Positions 10,501 to 22,263 of a stretch of DNA of 64,000 nucleotides are shown here, piece by piece; within the stretch, counting starts at the first letter, position 1, and each line of letters opens with the position of its first letter. Position numbers and translations under genes: made by a program. The DNA is from Vespula vulgaris (lineage: Eukaryota > Arthropoda > Insecta > Hymenoptera > Vespidae), in NCBI RefSeq assembly GCF_905475345.1, contig NC_066593.1:2257274-2321273 (forward strand), read 5' to 3'. The notes beneath the pieces are model-generated. The model did no database searches. It saw only the letters and a program-made list of their open reading frames with translations, and was not told the origin of the DNA.

Positions 10501-13327
10501 AATGGGTGCTGAAGCTGTAATGGCATTAATGGAAGCAACGCCTGAAACAGAAGCTTGCGTTGTTACATTGGATGGAAATCAAGCTGTTAGATTACCACTA
10601 ATGGAATGTGTACGTCGTACGAAGGCCGTAGCTAAAGCTATGGCAGATAAAAATTGGGATCTTGCAGTCAAACTTCGGGGAAAGTAAGGAAATAATATAA
10701 TTTCAATAATTTAATAAGACGCCGGCGCGCGTGTGTGATTCTATGTTCACATGATTTTTATATTTTACAGAGGTTTCGCCCGTAACTTGGAAACATACAA
10801 AATGTTGACTCGATTGAAAGCACCTGCAGATTATGATGCAAAGGTAATATTTTGATATTTTCTATTATATATGTTTATTCTTATTTAATATTTATTTAAA
10901 TGTATATTCGTATAAATGGAATTGAAAATCTTGATTAGTCCTGTGCTAATAAAATTATATGTGTATTAATCGTTGCATGTAATTACAATTCTAATATTTT
11001 AAGATTTTTGATTCTATAATATAATAAAAAATATATGAAAATGGTATTTATATACAAATATGAAATAGTGATCAAATTGTGAAATAATGGTCAGACTATT
11101 GTTAATAGCAAATTCAAAAAAGAAAAAAAAAAAAGAAAAAAATTAGTATGTATAAAATAATAATTTTTTACAAACATTATTTTGTTTGACACTTATTTCG
11201 AATAATTCTGTATATATATATATACATAAATATCTACATATATTTAATAAATAAATAAATATATATGTATATACCTTATGTAATGTTGCTTCAGGAAATG
11301 AATGGTCCTACATTAACAAAGGTAAATTTATATAAAATAGTCACAAGCTTACACCCCTTCTTTACCATTGTGTTTAACACTTCAAGGAAATTTCTAATTA
11401 CTTCTTTTTTCTTCTAAAAGCAATTCACTCTATGTGGACAAGTGAGTTAAATAGTAAATTCATATCTTGCTGTATTATAAAACAAATAACAAATAATTTT
11501 TATAAGATGTAGTTATTGTATATCAATTATCCTTTCAGACTGTGTATACAAAAACATTGTGTTTTAATATGCATGTAGCATGAGAGATGTTAATATTTAA
11601 AATACATATATTTTCTATATATATACTATATATATATATATAATTCATATTTTTATTTTATTGCAGGATCATCATACAGTAGCTGTAATGCATATTGGTT
11701 CACCTTCTTGTGGTATGAACGCTGCAGTACGTTCTTTTGTACGAAATTGTATCTATAGAGGTGATAAGGTATGTTAAAGAAAAATAAATTGATATATCTT
11801 TTATATTTTTATCAATCTTACTAGTAAAATTATGCAATTTAGGTCTATGGAGTCTATGATGGTATACTGGGTCTTATGTCTGGAAAGTTTAAATTAATGG
11901 ATTGGCCCTCTGTAACAGGATGGGTATCACAAGGTGGTGCTTACTTAGGAACAAAACGTACTCCTCCGAAAGATGATCAATTACCTCAAATAGCTCAAAA
12001 ATTAAAAGAATTTGGAATCCAGGCTTTACTTATTATAGGTGGATTCGAGGTTAATAAACGATTAGTTTTTATCGACATATCTATTTTATCACGTTTAAAA
12101 AATATTTTTTTATCAACTATTTTGTTCTTATTTCTTTTTTAATTTTTAATTTAATTTATTTATTTTTATTCTATTCTATTTTTTTTTATTTGATTTTTTT
12201 TTAATTATATAGGGTTATCAAACAGGACTTACATTCTATAATGCAAGAGACAAATTTGAAGAATTTAGAATTCCTATTGCTATGATACCTGCTACTATCA
12301 GTAACAATGTTCCTGGGACAGAATTTTCTTTAGGTTGCGATACTGCTTTAAACGAAATTACTGAGGTACTTTCTAGTATTATTTCTTGTCGTTAATATTA
12401 TTTATAGAATATCTTATATTTCATTTATATGATAATCATCTTTTCAGATTTGTGACCGCATTCGTCAATCAGCACAAGGTACTAAACGTCGTGTATTTAT
12501 CATCGAGACAATGGGTGGTTATTGCGGTTATTTAGCGACTGTAGCAGGATTGGCCGGTGGTGCTGATGCAGCTTATATCTTTGAGGAAAAATTCAATATT
12601 AAGGATTTAAATCAGGATGTAATAGCAATGGCTGCAAAAATGTCGGAAGGTGTGCAGAGAGGTCTTATTCTTAGAAATGAAAATGCTAATTTGAATTATA
12701 ATACTGATTTCATGCAAAGACTGTTTAGTGAGGAAGGAAAAGGATTGTTCAGTTGTAGGATGAATATAATTGGTAATTATACGTAACATAAATTAATTTC
12801 ATATATAAGAAAAAATACTGAAGCTGTAAGAAATTTGAAAAGTTAATTTTATTTTTTACTTCTAAAGGTCACATGCAACAAGGTGGTTCGCCAACTCCTT
12901 TTGATCGTAACTTGGGTACTAAAATGGGTTCTAAAGCTGTTGAATGGTTTAGCGAGCAATTTAAAAAATGTACTAATGCGGAAGGACGTACGGTCACAAC
13001 GGATCCAACTAGTGCAGTAATGTTAGGTATCGTTAGAAGACAGTACAGGTTCACACCTTTCAAAGATCTCATGGAAGTTACTGATTTCGAGTAAGTGTTT
13101 GATCTCGTTTTTCTTTTTTTATATATCGCGTGTTATTAAAAATATATGATTGTATATATTATATAAAAAAATTTATTCACAGGCATCGCATTCCGACGTA
13201 TCAATGGTGGATGAAACTACGACCATTGCTGAAAGTTTTAGCGAAGCACGAATCTACGTACGAAGAAGAAGGTCTATACATAACTGTAGAAGAAATGGAT
13301 CTTGATAATGATGCGCCTCTTGTGTAA
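7502..13327 (+). CDS. Pfk: ATP-dependent 6-phosphofructokinase (eukaryotic double-length form)
   Basis: Catalyses fructose-6-phosphate + ATP to fructose-1,6-bisphosphate, the committed step of glycolysis, in the cytosol. Exons: 7502-7598, 7673-7824, 7899-8088, 8164-8374, one of 8612-8720 / 8995-9103 / 9539-9647, 10185-10373, 10493-10683, 10771-10843, optional 11295-11321 and 11421-11441, 11667-11768, 11843-12049, 12213-12365, 12448-12772, 12868-13090, 13183-13327. All phases agree. The product is 788 aa, or 804 aa with both microexons, the usual animal length. The N half carries TSGGDSQGMNAAVR, the ATP-loop GGDGS, the catalytic SIDNDFCGTD and MGRHCGYLA, and GHVQRGGNPSAFDR. The C half is the regulatory copy: GMNAAVRS, ISNNVPGTEF where the catalytic Asp is lost, as usual for this half, ETMGGYCGY, and GHMQQGGSPTPFDR. 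The start MAEDL is the ATG just after the acceptor near 7475. An AATAAA lies at 13410-13415. Confidence 0.96.
8612..8720 (+). other. Pfk: Pfk alternative exon copy 1
   Basis: First of three 109-nt alternatives, following the MGRHCG motif. It reads YLAIVGALAAEADYVFFPEC and then a 16-residue end with DWPEKLCKKLEQ. The acceptor is ...GGCTAG. The donor is GC rather than GT (CAG then GCATGT at 8721). Reading phase (2 in, 0 out) is identical to the other two copies. Confidence 0.88.
8995..9103 (+). other. Pfk: Pfk alternative exon copy 2 (divergent)
   Basis: Second 109-nt alternative, the most diverged: YLTIASSLASEACYSFLPEC, then DWVNELCEAVQK at the end. It keeps the Y-L, P-E-C-P, D-W and L-C framework but replaces the Asp of EAD with Cys. 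Its donor is also GC (AAG then GCATGT at 9104). Length and phase match copies 1 and 3, and the frame is open throughout, so it looks functional, not decayed. Confidence 0.85.
9539..9647 (+). other. Pfk: Pfk alternative exon copy 3
   Basis: Third 109-nt alternative: YLALVAAICCEADFVFIPEW, then DWPNKLCKKLLQ at the end. It is the version closest to the usual PFK sequence at this place. The acceptor is CATTACAG and the donor is a GT (CAG then GTTTGC), unlike copies 1 and 2. Confidence 0.9.
11295..11321 (+). other. Pfk: Pfk 27-nt microexon
   Basis: A 27-nt phase-0 segment encoding EMNGPTLTK, flanked by TTGCTTCAG and GTAAATTT. It lies in the intron separating the N and C halves of the enzyme, so inclusion would lengthen the linker by nine residues without changing frame. 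Confidence 0.65.
11421..11441 (+). other. Pfk: Pfk 21-nt microexon
   Basis: A 21-nt phase-0 segment encoding QFTLCGQ, flanked by a pyrimidine-rich tract ending CTAAAAG and a strong donor GTGAGT. It is a second optional insert in the linker between the halves; it could be used alone, with the 27-nt microexon, or instead of it. Confidence 0.65.
11570..11582 (+). promoter_or_regulatory. paired GCATG motifs downstream of the Pfk microexons
   Basis: TGCATG at 11570-11575 and GCATG at 11578-11582 sit about 130 nt downstream of the 21-nt microexon, inside the same intron. (U)GCAUG is the binding core of Rbfox-family splicing factors, which promote inclusion of exons upstream of such sites. Function here is inference; the motif is short. 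Confidence 0.35.
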
Positions 13328-15479
13328 TTTATACACATCAATACCTGGTACCTAACTGAAGGTAATGTGTCTATGATTGCACACATTGATTGTGTGCAAA
13401 ATAGGTTTTAATAAATATTTGCAGTATTGCGTTATATTAGAATATTCGCGTTTGATTGCTTAATATGAAAAGAAAAGAGGAAATAGAATTTTAGTTAATA
13501 CTTTTCAATAAATAAGAAACACAAGATTCAATCCTAAATGTATTATCATTACACAAACAGTAACACAAAAGTTTTATAAAAAAGAAAAAAAAAAAACTCT
13601 TATAATACTAATGCACTTCTCTCTGTAGTTATATATTGGTAAGCCGAAAACGTAACAAAGAAGAAAGAAAAAAGCTGAAAATGTGAATACTTAAAATAAA
13701 CTGCATATTATAAAAAGACACGAATGGTAAATAGGTAACTTTATTTTGTTTTTTGCGCTATCATATTTAAATTTTAAGCATATTTTAACTCAGGTAACAA
13801 ATAGGTACAAAGGCAATACCTGGAAACAGAAAATTTAAATTATTTTATCGAATTAATAATGATATTAATTGATGATATCTCTCTGTTACTCGTGATTAAT
13901 TAATAATACAAGAGTGACAAAGTAATGTCATTGCAATATATTGGGTATATGTAAAATTAGCAGCTATGTGTGTATATCTACTATGAGTAATAATGCACAT
14001 TATTACATATCTAAAATGCTTTTCTAAATTATTTCACCTTTTTTTTTTTTTTTTAATATTATTCGCGAGAAGCATTATTTATATATCTATATACATTTGG
14101 TGAAAACAGAAAATTAAAATTGTCTGGCACTAAAGAGAATTTGAGTTATGATACAATTTTTAACATAAATTAAGAAAAATGTGTATGTATTTTGAAAATA
14201 GCGTTTAAAAATATCGCAGTTTCAAGAGTTTGATATGCGGCTCCGATTCTCATAGTGTAATATTTTTATATATTTAATGTTGGGCCACTTTTTGGCCAGG
14301 TAAAGGATATATTATAAGAGATATATCTAAAAAAAATATGATATGTATACTAATTATCACACTGGCATTAATACTTTTATTTTCTTATTAATATTTGCGC
14401 CAAATAAACGTATCTATATCTATATATATATACATATATTGATAAAGCAATCATTCTGATATATTTAAAATCAATATTAATGCAATGTTATAAACATATA
14501 AGACATTTTTATTTATATGAATGAATGAATTATGATATTTTAATTTATTTGAGTATTATGTTATAAAACATTATAATTTATTTATGAGCCTCCAATATAT
14601 TTCATGGTTTAATAAATTACCAATGGTAAAGTTTAAAAATCGTATATTTAGTATTTCATCGATATAACGTGAGTCGAGAAGTATATCAGATTTAGTCTTA
14701 CTCTGCACAAGATAAAATGCTAAACTGTGTTTGTGGTTTATTAAGAATGTAGAAATAAGAAAAATGTTTTGTGCCAATTTATGTTGATAAATAAAGTTTT
14801 ACTTTCAGTTTAGCATTATTAAAAGCTATCAAAAGCTATTTGGAGAATATACTTGTCTACCTCAAAACATAATTTGCAATTAAGAATGACTATTGGAAAT
14901 AAATTAATCCTGAGTCATGCTGATTGCATATATCATTAAAACATTTTGCTAAAATTTAAGATTTTGCGATCATGAAAGTATTTAGATTCTTTTTTCCTAT
15001 TATACTTATACATATACTTGCAAATGAATTTGGCAAGTGTGTTGTGAACTCATATTTAATTTTAAAACATAATGTAGTCTTCTTCGTGTCTTGTCAAATT
15101 ACGAAATCGTGTATTAACATTACAATACTACTGAAAGTAATGTTATTTCTGACTTCACTCGTGTTTCTAAATTCGTCTAAAGATATTAAATATTGTTAAA
15201 TCTATGTAATAATATAATGTGTGTAATTGTGAAATGTTAACAAAGTGGAAAATGTTCAGAACAGTATATTGCAAAAGCTCATTAAATGTTACTAATATAA
15301 AAAAATTTACTAAAAATCCAAAAAGACTTCAAAATAGAACTTATATTTTCAAAGTTATTTTTCTGATACACATTACAAATAATGCATGTTAAATCATATT
15401 TCAAGTGCAACAGCATATGAGTGTCATTGAGCACTATAATATTTACAAAAATAGTGTACAAATAAAAAATATATATATC

Positions 15480-15529
<50 letters not shown>

Positions 15530-16460
15530 GTATATATACACACACACACATATATATTTGATGTTGCATCAAGTTACTAATTTAAAATCGTTAATAAGTA
15601 GTTAAATTATTTAGAAAAATATAAAAGACAATAGTTCTTGTTGGAAGATACTAAAATGATGTAATATATGAAGATATACCTAATTATCCAAACACTAATA
15701 GAATCACACTTTATGTTATAAATGTATTTCTTTTTATCATTAAATGAATATGATACTTTTCTTAGACATTAGATTGTCACTATCAAACTATTAATGAATA
15801 TAACAAAATTGTTTTGCATGTAATATATAAAATGCTTTAGAATTTGCCATCTATAATATACTATTTCGATTTGAATGTAAATTACAACTATTTTACAATA
15901 CACACACGTGCGCGTGCGTACGTGCACATACACCATGCAATATGCAAATGTACAAATATCTTTACATAATATCAAAATGTTAATTACCACCACTAGGTCA
16001 ATAAGTATCTGTTGTTACGTTTAATATTCTGGAGATATATTTTTGAATCATTGTTAATTAATGTGTGTATATCTTCAATGAAAAATAGTATCACCATAAT
16101 TTAATTTATTTTCAAATGAAATTTTTAACATTCACGTTCCTCTTAAAGATGCAAATTGAGTATTTTTTATTCGATATGATTAAACTTTCTAAAACTTACA
16201 TGATAACAATGATAGACCTAATGTAAAAAAATACAAGCGTATATATTAAATTATTCAAAGTGTTGTATCTTTGTCATTAATAAATCGTATCTTATAAATA
16301 CGTCTTATATCTTTATAACTTTCCCTGAAATTTATATACGATAAAGAAAAAACTTAAATTCGTAATTTATGACGTAGGAATACGCGTATGTTAAAAAGAG
16401 AGTGACTGATCGCGCATGACAGCAGCTGTTCGTTCATATTTGCTTTTATTCATATGGTAT
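13328..16460. other. Pfk 3' region and AT-rich spacer
   Basis: The start is the Pfk 3' untranslated region, with AATAAA at 13410-13415. The rest is AT-rich with (TA)n at about 15484-15521 and alternating (AC/GT) tracts. No supported open frame, splice-site pair or RNA gene was found. Confidence 0.6.
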
Positions 16461-16465
16461 CAAAC

Positions 16466-16570
16466 ATGGTCGAGGATGATCTATCTTGTTTGACGTCTGC
16501 AATTCATAACAATAAAGGGGCGCTGTCTCTTTTTTCTATTTGTCAATTTACGGGCGTGTTACGTGTGTAA
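16466..16570 (+). CDS. 34-codon upstream ORF
   Basis: ATG (16466) to TAA (16568-16570), 34 codons starting MVEDDLSCLTS, of ordinary composition and ending 77 nt before the main start at 16648. A second upstream ATG at 16611 opens a frame that overlaps the main start in another frame and ends after the first splice junction. If both are in the transcript they would restrain translation of the downstream protein. Transcription of this segment is not shown. Confidence 0.3.
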   Translation: MVEDDLSCLTSAIHNNKGALSLFSICQFTGVLRV

Positions 16571-16647
16571 TTAAAAACTGGCATTTAAATATTCATTATA
16601 GATCGGTTAGATGACGCCGACGGCAAGACGCCGTGATTTGACAGGTC

Positions 16648-18591
16648 ATGGGGGCCTGTTTCGGCCGATGTTTTGCCAAAGTCACCGACTCGTTATCGTA
16701 CAGGTTAGATATTATTATGACAACTGCTAGATCTTTTTTAAAATGATGTTAAACACGGTGGTATACTGCATCTTTATTCACAGTTAAACTTAACTCTATC
16801 TTTCATTTGTCTTTTTATTATTTTCATTATTTTTACACTTCATTTTGTTTAGTAATAAAATCATAATTTTCTCAATGTTTTTTTAGTAAATTTTATGTAT
16901 TGTTTAAATTTAAGGTTGTATCACAGGCATACCAGCATGTCCTGCCAAGGAGACGAACGAGCTGAGGTAGATATTAGTTGTATTGTTTTTATTTCAATCT
17001 TGTATACATTATATTTTATTGCATTTTGTTTGTGATCGTTTATGGCATCTATAAAATATGTATGTTCTCTTCTTAAATAGCAAGTAGCATGATTAATTTG
17101 ACGATATTAATGATTAAAGAATATTGACTGTATAAATGTGTTTATTATGAGATAAGACCATATGTATATATTTAACTAATTAATCTTACATTGCATGTGT
17201 TCTAACCGAAAGTGTGATATAGACATGACCATAAATTACATTTTTTTCTTTACTCCATTGCCTAGAAATTGTTAATATGATCTAAAAATAAAAGATCATA
17301 AATTAAATTCATACATGTATATATACATATATATAACATTATTATTAATTTTGTAGTTTATAGATGGAGAAGAAGATAAAGAACAACCTAAAGGATCAAA
17401 AACGTAAGAATCAGAATTCTTTTAATCCACAAGTAAGAGTTCTATATTAATTATAAATTTGATCCTTATGCTTACTGGACAGTCTGTTATCGTTTCTCTC
17501 CTTAAAGCAATTTAAGGTAATTTAATATTTTGAATTGAAAAGTATAAATCTTTTAAAGAAAATATTAAATTCATATAAAATTTACATTTGATATCAAGAA
17601 TTTGATAAGATCATCAATATTAAAGGTATTATATTTAGCATAAAAAATATGCACACTAGTCAAGTATAATTTATTGCATGTATGTAATTTTTATTTTCTG
17701 ATAAAGCTACATTTTCCTTTTATCCTGAAATATGAGCATCTTTCGATTGAAATCAAATAAATTCTTTAATTCTATCTTACTCAACTTTTATTAGAAGAGA
17801 GTGAAGTGTATATTGTATGACTTTTGAAAGGGTATGTTAACAGCTTATGCAACATGTATACAGCTTTGCAAAAAAAAAGAAAAGTAATATTCTTAATAGA
17901 ACATAAATTATTATTAATGGACTCAAATTCTCTAATTTATATATTTTATAGAAAAAACATGGAGTTCCTGTGACTTTAGAGTTATTAGACGAAGGGGGAT
18001 GGCAAAGAGGTTCTAACAAATATGCCAGATTAAATTCTAGAAATGATCCTTCTACAAGGTATATATAACTCCTTTAAATAATATAAAGTTTATTATGTAA
18101 AATAGTAAATATACAAATTTTTTTTAACAATATCAAATCTATTAGTTCTGGTTTAGACACACCATTACAAATACTCGATGTACGAAACTTAATGAAACAG
18201 CAAACTTGTGTTTCCTCTACACCTGGCTCCTCATTAGATCTTGAATGGGAACACGAAGGTAATTTGTTATACTGATGATGCATAAAGTATTAAATTATAC
18301 GAAATTTTAAAATGATTTCTCAAATATATTATTTTAGGGTTGCCACTGCCAGTTATGGATAATGATAAAATTAGTACAGATGGATCACAAACTTCAATTA
18401 ATAATAGTCAGCCTTCTAGTTTGACAGCATCTCCCTGGTCTAGAGTATCAACACCAAACAGTTTAGAATGGGATCCTGTAGAAGCAGATATGGTATGTGT
18501 TGATATGGAGACTGAGCAGCTTTTGACTGAAATAGAGCGATTAACAGATAGGGCTTTAAAAGAAACAGGAGAATGGACTAATGATAGCTGA
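16648..18591 (+). CDS. putative lipid-anchored cytosolic protein, weakly gadkin (AP1AR)-like
   Basis: Six exons with matching phases: 16648-16703, 16927-16966, 17364-17432, 17952-18058, 18146-18258, 18338-18591, giving 212 aa. The N-terminus MGACFGRCF has Gly2 and nearby cysteines, the pattern of N-myristoylation plus palmitoylation. A short basic stretch (MEKKIKNNLKDQKRK) follows, then a Ser/Thr-rich acidic body with two similar motifs, SLDLEWEHEG and SLEWDPVEADM, and a C-terminal acidic helix ending ALKETGEW. Gadkin, a regulator of AP-1 adaptor and kinesin traffic, also starts MGxC and has LDLEWE/LEWE motifs, so I suggest a distant relation. This rests on short motifs only. Acceptor choice for exon 3 is fixed by phase: the alternative AG at 17356 leads to a stop. 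AATAAA at 18879-18884 is a candidate poly(A) signal. Confidence 0.8.
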
Positions 18592-21500
18592 TAGAAGATC
18601 CATTTGTATTTAAGAGGATTGTTTGTATTTTTCTATTATATAAAATATACAACACGAGGGGGGAGGGGGGAAGAGAGAGAAAAGTGTAAAATAATAGATG
18701 GCAAAAAATGTTCTACTATTTTCATTTTTCTTCATTGAAATAATGGAATTTAAATTGTTACAAATAATTTAGATTATGAAATCTATAAAAATTGATAAAA
18801 AGAAATTTGGCAAAAGAAATTCAAAAGTACCATGACCAGTGATACTAAACATAAAAAAAAAAGAAAAACAAGAATATAATAAATAGTATAATTCTAAAAA
18901 ATTAAATTATACATATAAACAAGCTTATAAGGATAAATGTGATAAATGAAAAATGAATTTATTTGAATGCCAATTGTATTTATACAAAATATTTGTATGG
19001 CCTAATTTTATCATTTAGTGTAAGATCTCAGTTTTGTAGTCCATGCACGTTCATATATTTGATAAGTTTATACAAAAACAAAAGTGGAATTGTTGAAATA
19101 ATTTTTAACAGACAATAACTTACTTCCTATGGATAAATCCATATTTTTGTCCATGAAATTAATTTCGAGTAATATTTTTTATTTAGTATTATATCTTATA
19201 TATGTATGTGTATCGACAAATATCCAAAGTTATTTTATTTTAGTATATGTACACACATACACACACATTTAGTGTATATTTTGAATTATATAACTTTTTC
19301 TTAAGAATATGGAGAGAGAACAAAGAATCACACAAAATATTATTTTAAGCAAAGCATATCATGTATGTTGCAAAACAATATTCGAAATTGTAAGTTCTAC
19401 TATTCCAATAATTATCTACAGGTGAAATTATGATGAAAAAAGGAATAATGCTCAAGCAAAATTCCTTGTATTTGCTTTACATTAAAGCTTAGATTATTTG
19501 AAAAAAAATATAGTGGATATATATATATATGTATATGTATATGTATATGTGTGTGTATATATATATATATATATAAACTTTAATGTAAAGTAAACGTGAC
19601 AAACTGTGGTATTATATAAACTAAAGCTTTTAAAGGAAGGTGCTAAAATTCTAACACATATTTTATGTAAGAAGAACATATGGACATATGGATTATTTTC
19701 TGGTATTGAAATAAGAGATAATTTATTTAGTTCTTGAGAAGCTTATCTGACTAATCAAATGTTACACCTAAAATAGACTGCTTTCGATAATACACATTGA
19801 TATTGCATAATTTTTCAGTGATTGCATTTTATGCATATATACATATACTCATAATGTATCATCACAAAAGTGTTGGTATGTTAATGTTAACATAAAAGAG
19901 AGAGGAATATATAGAAATATTCCCAAAATTGATAGATCATTGCCTCTCATATAATTATTTTACACTGTGTATGTTGAACACAGAGATTCTAAATATTTAT
20001 AGAGAATAAAAAGAAATTGATGTAGAATGCCTTAATATTATCATAATAGAAATTTTCACTTCTTAAGTGTTAACGAAATTAGCTTATGGAATATCTCTGT
20101 TTAACTTATATTTTTTAAAATTGCATGCAGGTTATTGAATTAATTACTGATTTAATATTGTTGCAATAAAAAACTATGATAAAAAGTTACAGCAATGACA
20201 ATAGTCAGGAAAAATGCCGATAATTCATTAGCACACTTACAGATCAGATAAACTGCAATATTTTAAACGTACTAATATGTATTATAAGCGCTTTAATAGT
20301 TTTTTATATTTCATTAAGCTATATTGTTACATAATAATAATAGTTTTATTTGTTTAAAAACGAAACCAAATATTATGAAATGTAATATTTATTATTGCCA
20401 CAAATGGTAATTTCTAAAGGAAGTTTCACAAGATAATGTCCCTTATATGATTTAAAAAGAAATAATATTTATTACATTTATAAAATTAAAAGAAATAGTA
20501 TGAAGTTATAAAATAGAGTTTTTACGAATTTAAATATAAAGTTGCTACATATGATTGAGATTATAAAATGTTGCATAAAATGATACATATTATTTGTCAA
20601 CACAAAGTCAGTAAAAAAATATCAGGGTACTATACATCAATAAATATAAAGATCTCTAAATTGTTCATAGAAAATATTCTTAGAATTTTTACAGTTTTTT
20701 TATTTTATTTTATTATCTTAAGTTGTGACAATGTTTTTTTTTTGTGAATTTAGCAAAAAATAATTATTTGAACCATTATAGGGACCAACAATTATTTGAG
20801 TATTAAATATATATTTTACTTATAAAATAGCTCTTTAATTTAGAAAGTTTTTTATTTATTAGATAGTAATGATATATTTTATTAATTAATCAAATCAAAA
20901 AAATTTGTAACTCCTAATATCAGCAAATTTAAGTAAACTACATAGAAATTTGTGTATATATATATATAAGTATTATTTTGTAATATTTCTTTTCCTTGTT
21001 ATTTGAAATTTAAGTATTATTTTTTTATTATGATATTAAGAATGCGAATTGATCATATGCTGCACAAACACGAGCAAGTATTACAATTATTTGCTTTGCT
21101 GTATAACCCTGACAACACCACAGGCATTAAGCGTACGAACTTTAAGTAATTGTATGCAATTATATATTATGTTAAGGAAATTGATCATATTAAATAGTAC
21201 AAGAAAATCTTTTGAGATCAATGTTATAAAGAATTTGATCTCAAAATTCACGAAACTAAGTAATGTGATATATTTTTTCTTCGTGTGTAAAGCTTTAAGA
21301 GTAAACATCTTGGCAATGTATAGTACATACAAAAATAAAATATATCCTTCTACAAGCAGCACAGAATGTGTGCGCACAAATAAAATTTATCGTATATTGA
21401 GAATATTAATAATGATAAATGTTATGATCGATCTATTTATATGCTTTAATAATATAACAATAAAATGTTGAAAGAGTATCCTATATTGTAAGTCTACATT

Positions 21501-21820
21501 TCCTTTATACTAGATTGATTAAAGATACAAGGAAATATATAGTCGAATTTATTAGATATATACGAGTACCTTAAAATATTTTTATCAATTTTCATAAAAT
21601 AACAAAGAAGTCAAAAGAGGTTATATTTGATAGATATCGTTGTTATAAATGATTAATCTAGTTAATATTGTATACGTTACGTTCTTTCGTTTTCTTTAGG
21701 TTCGTTCTTTTTCACGTAATCATACAGATAATAACACGACAAAATTATTTTTATATCACCATTTTATATCACTATTCAAACACGTCGTAATCAAAACAAT
21801 TTCAAGTATTTCGAATTATA
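18592..21820. other. 3' untranslated/AT-rich spacer
   Basis: This follows the stop of the preceding gene. It has a G-rich tract near 18655-18675, long A/T runs and (TA)n at about 19517-19575. A 140-codon open frame at 21049-21471 starts on a non-ATG codon and has AT-driven composition, so it is not called. Nothing else was recognised. Confidence 0.55.
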
Positions 21821-22263
21821 TCGAACGAAGTTAGTAACGAGTTCGATAAGTTAGAAACGAGTTCGATTTGGCACTACTTCCCCACTTATCTTATCTTAAC
21901 TACTATATACTTAGATTCCATTGACTTTGCATTGGTATTGGTTGATATCTTTTGAGCAATTTAGCAGACTTCAGTTTATTTTTTTCTTCACGAAAAAGAC
22001 GAATTCTTGGCGTAAAGCCACGTCAATTCGGGTACAAGAAAGATTCGTCGTTTTATACTAAACGACTTTCATGGCATATCACAAACCGCCACGTACGCAA
22101 AGGAAGATGTGAGCAATGTAGAAGATCGTGCATTGCGTCAGTTTATAAATTACGAGTACACAAATACACTCTGATATCAGATTTTTCATCTCTAGATCGT
22201 TTGAGTACTAACTTTCCTTCCATATTTTTTAACCTTCAAGCGCTGACACAAAGTATGCTGAAA

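Noticed and set aside
17357..17403. Alternative exon 3 of the gadkin-like gene beginning at 17357 and ending before GTAAGA at 17404
   Set aside because: Joining it to exon 4 shifts the frame to a stop; acceptor 17363 with donor 17433 keeps phase 0 on both sides.
21049..21471. 140-codon plus-strand frame
   Set aside because: Starts on a non-ATG codon, composition follows AT content, no recognised domain.
21952..22263. In-frame extension upstream of UBE2J1
   Set aside because: The frame is open for about 100 codons, but the only ATGs in it are at 22254 and 22264, and the family starts at MSFEGKYN; taken as 5' untranslated sequence.
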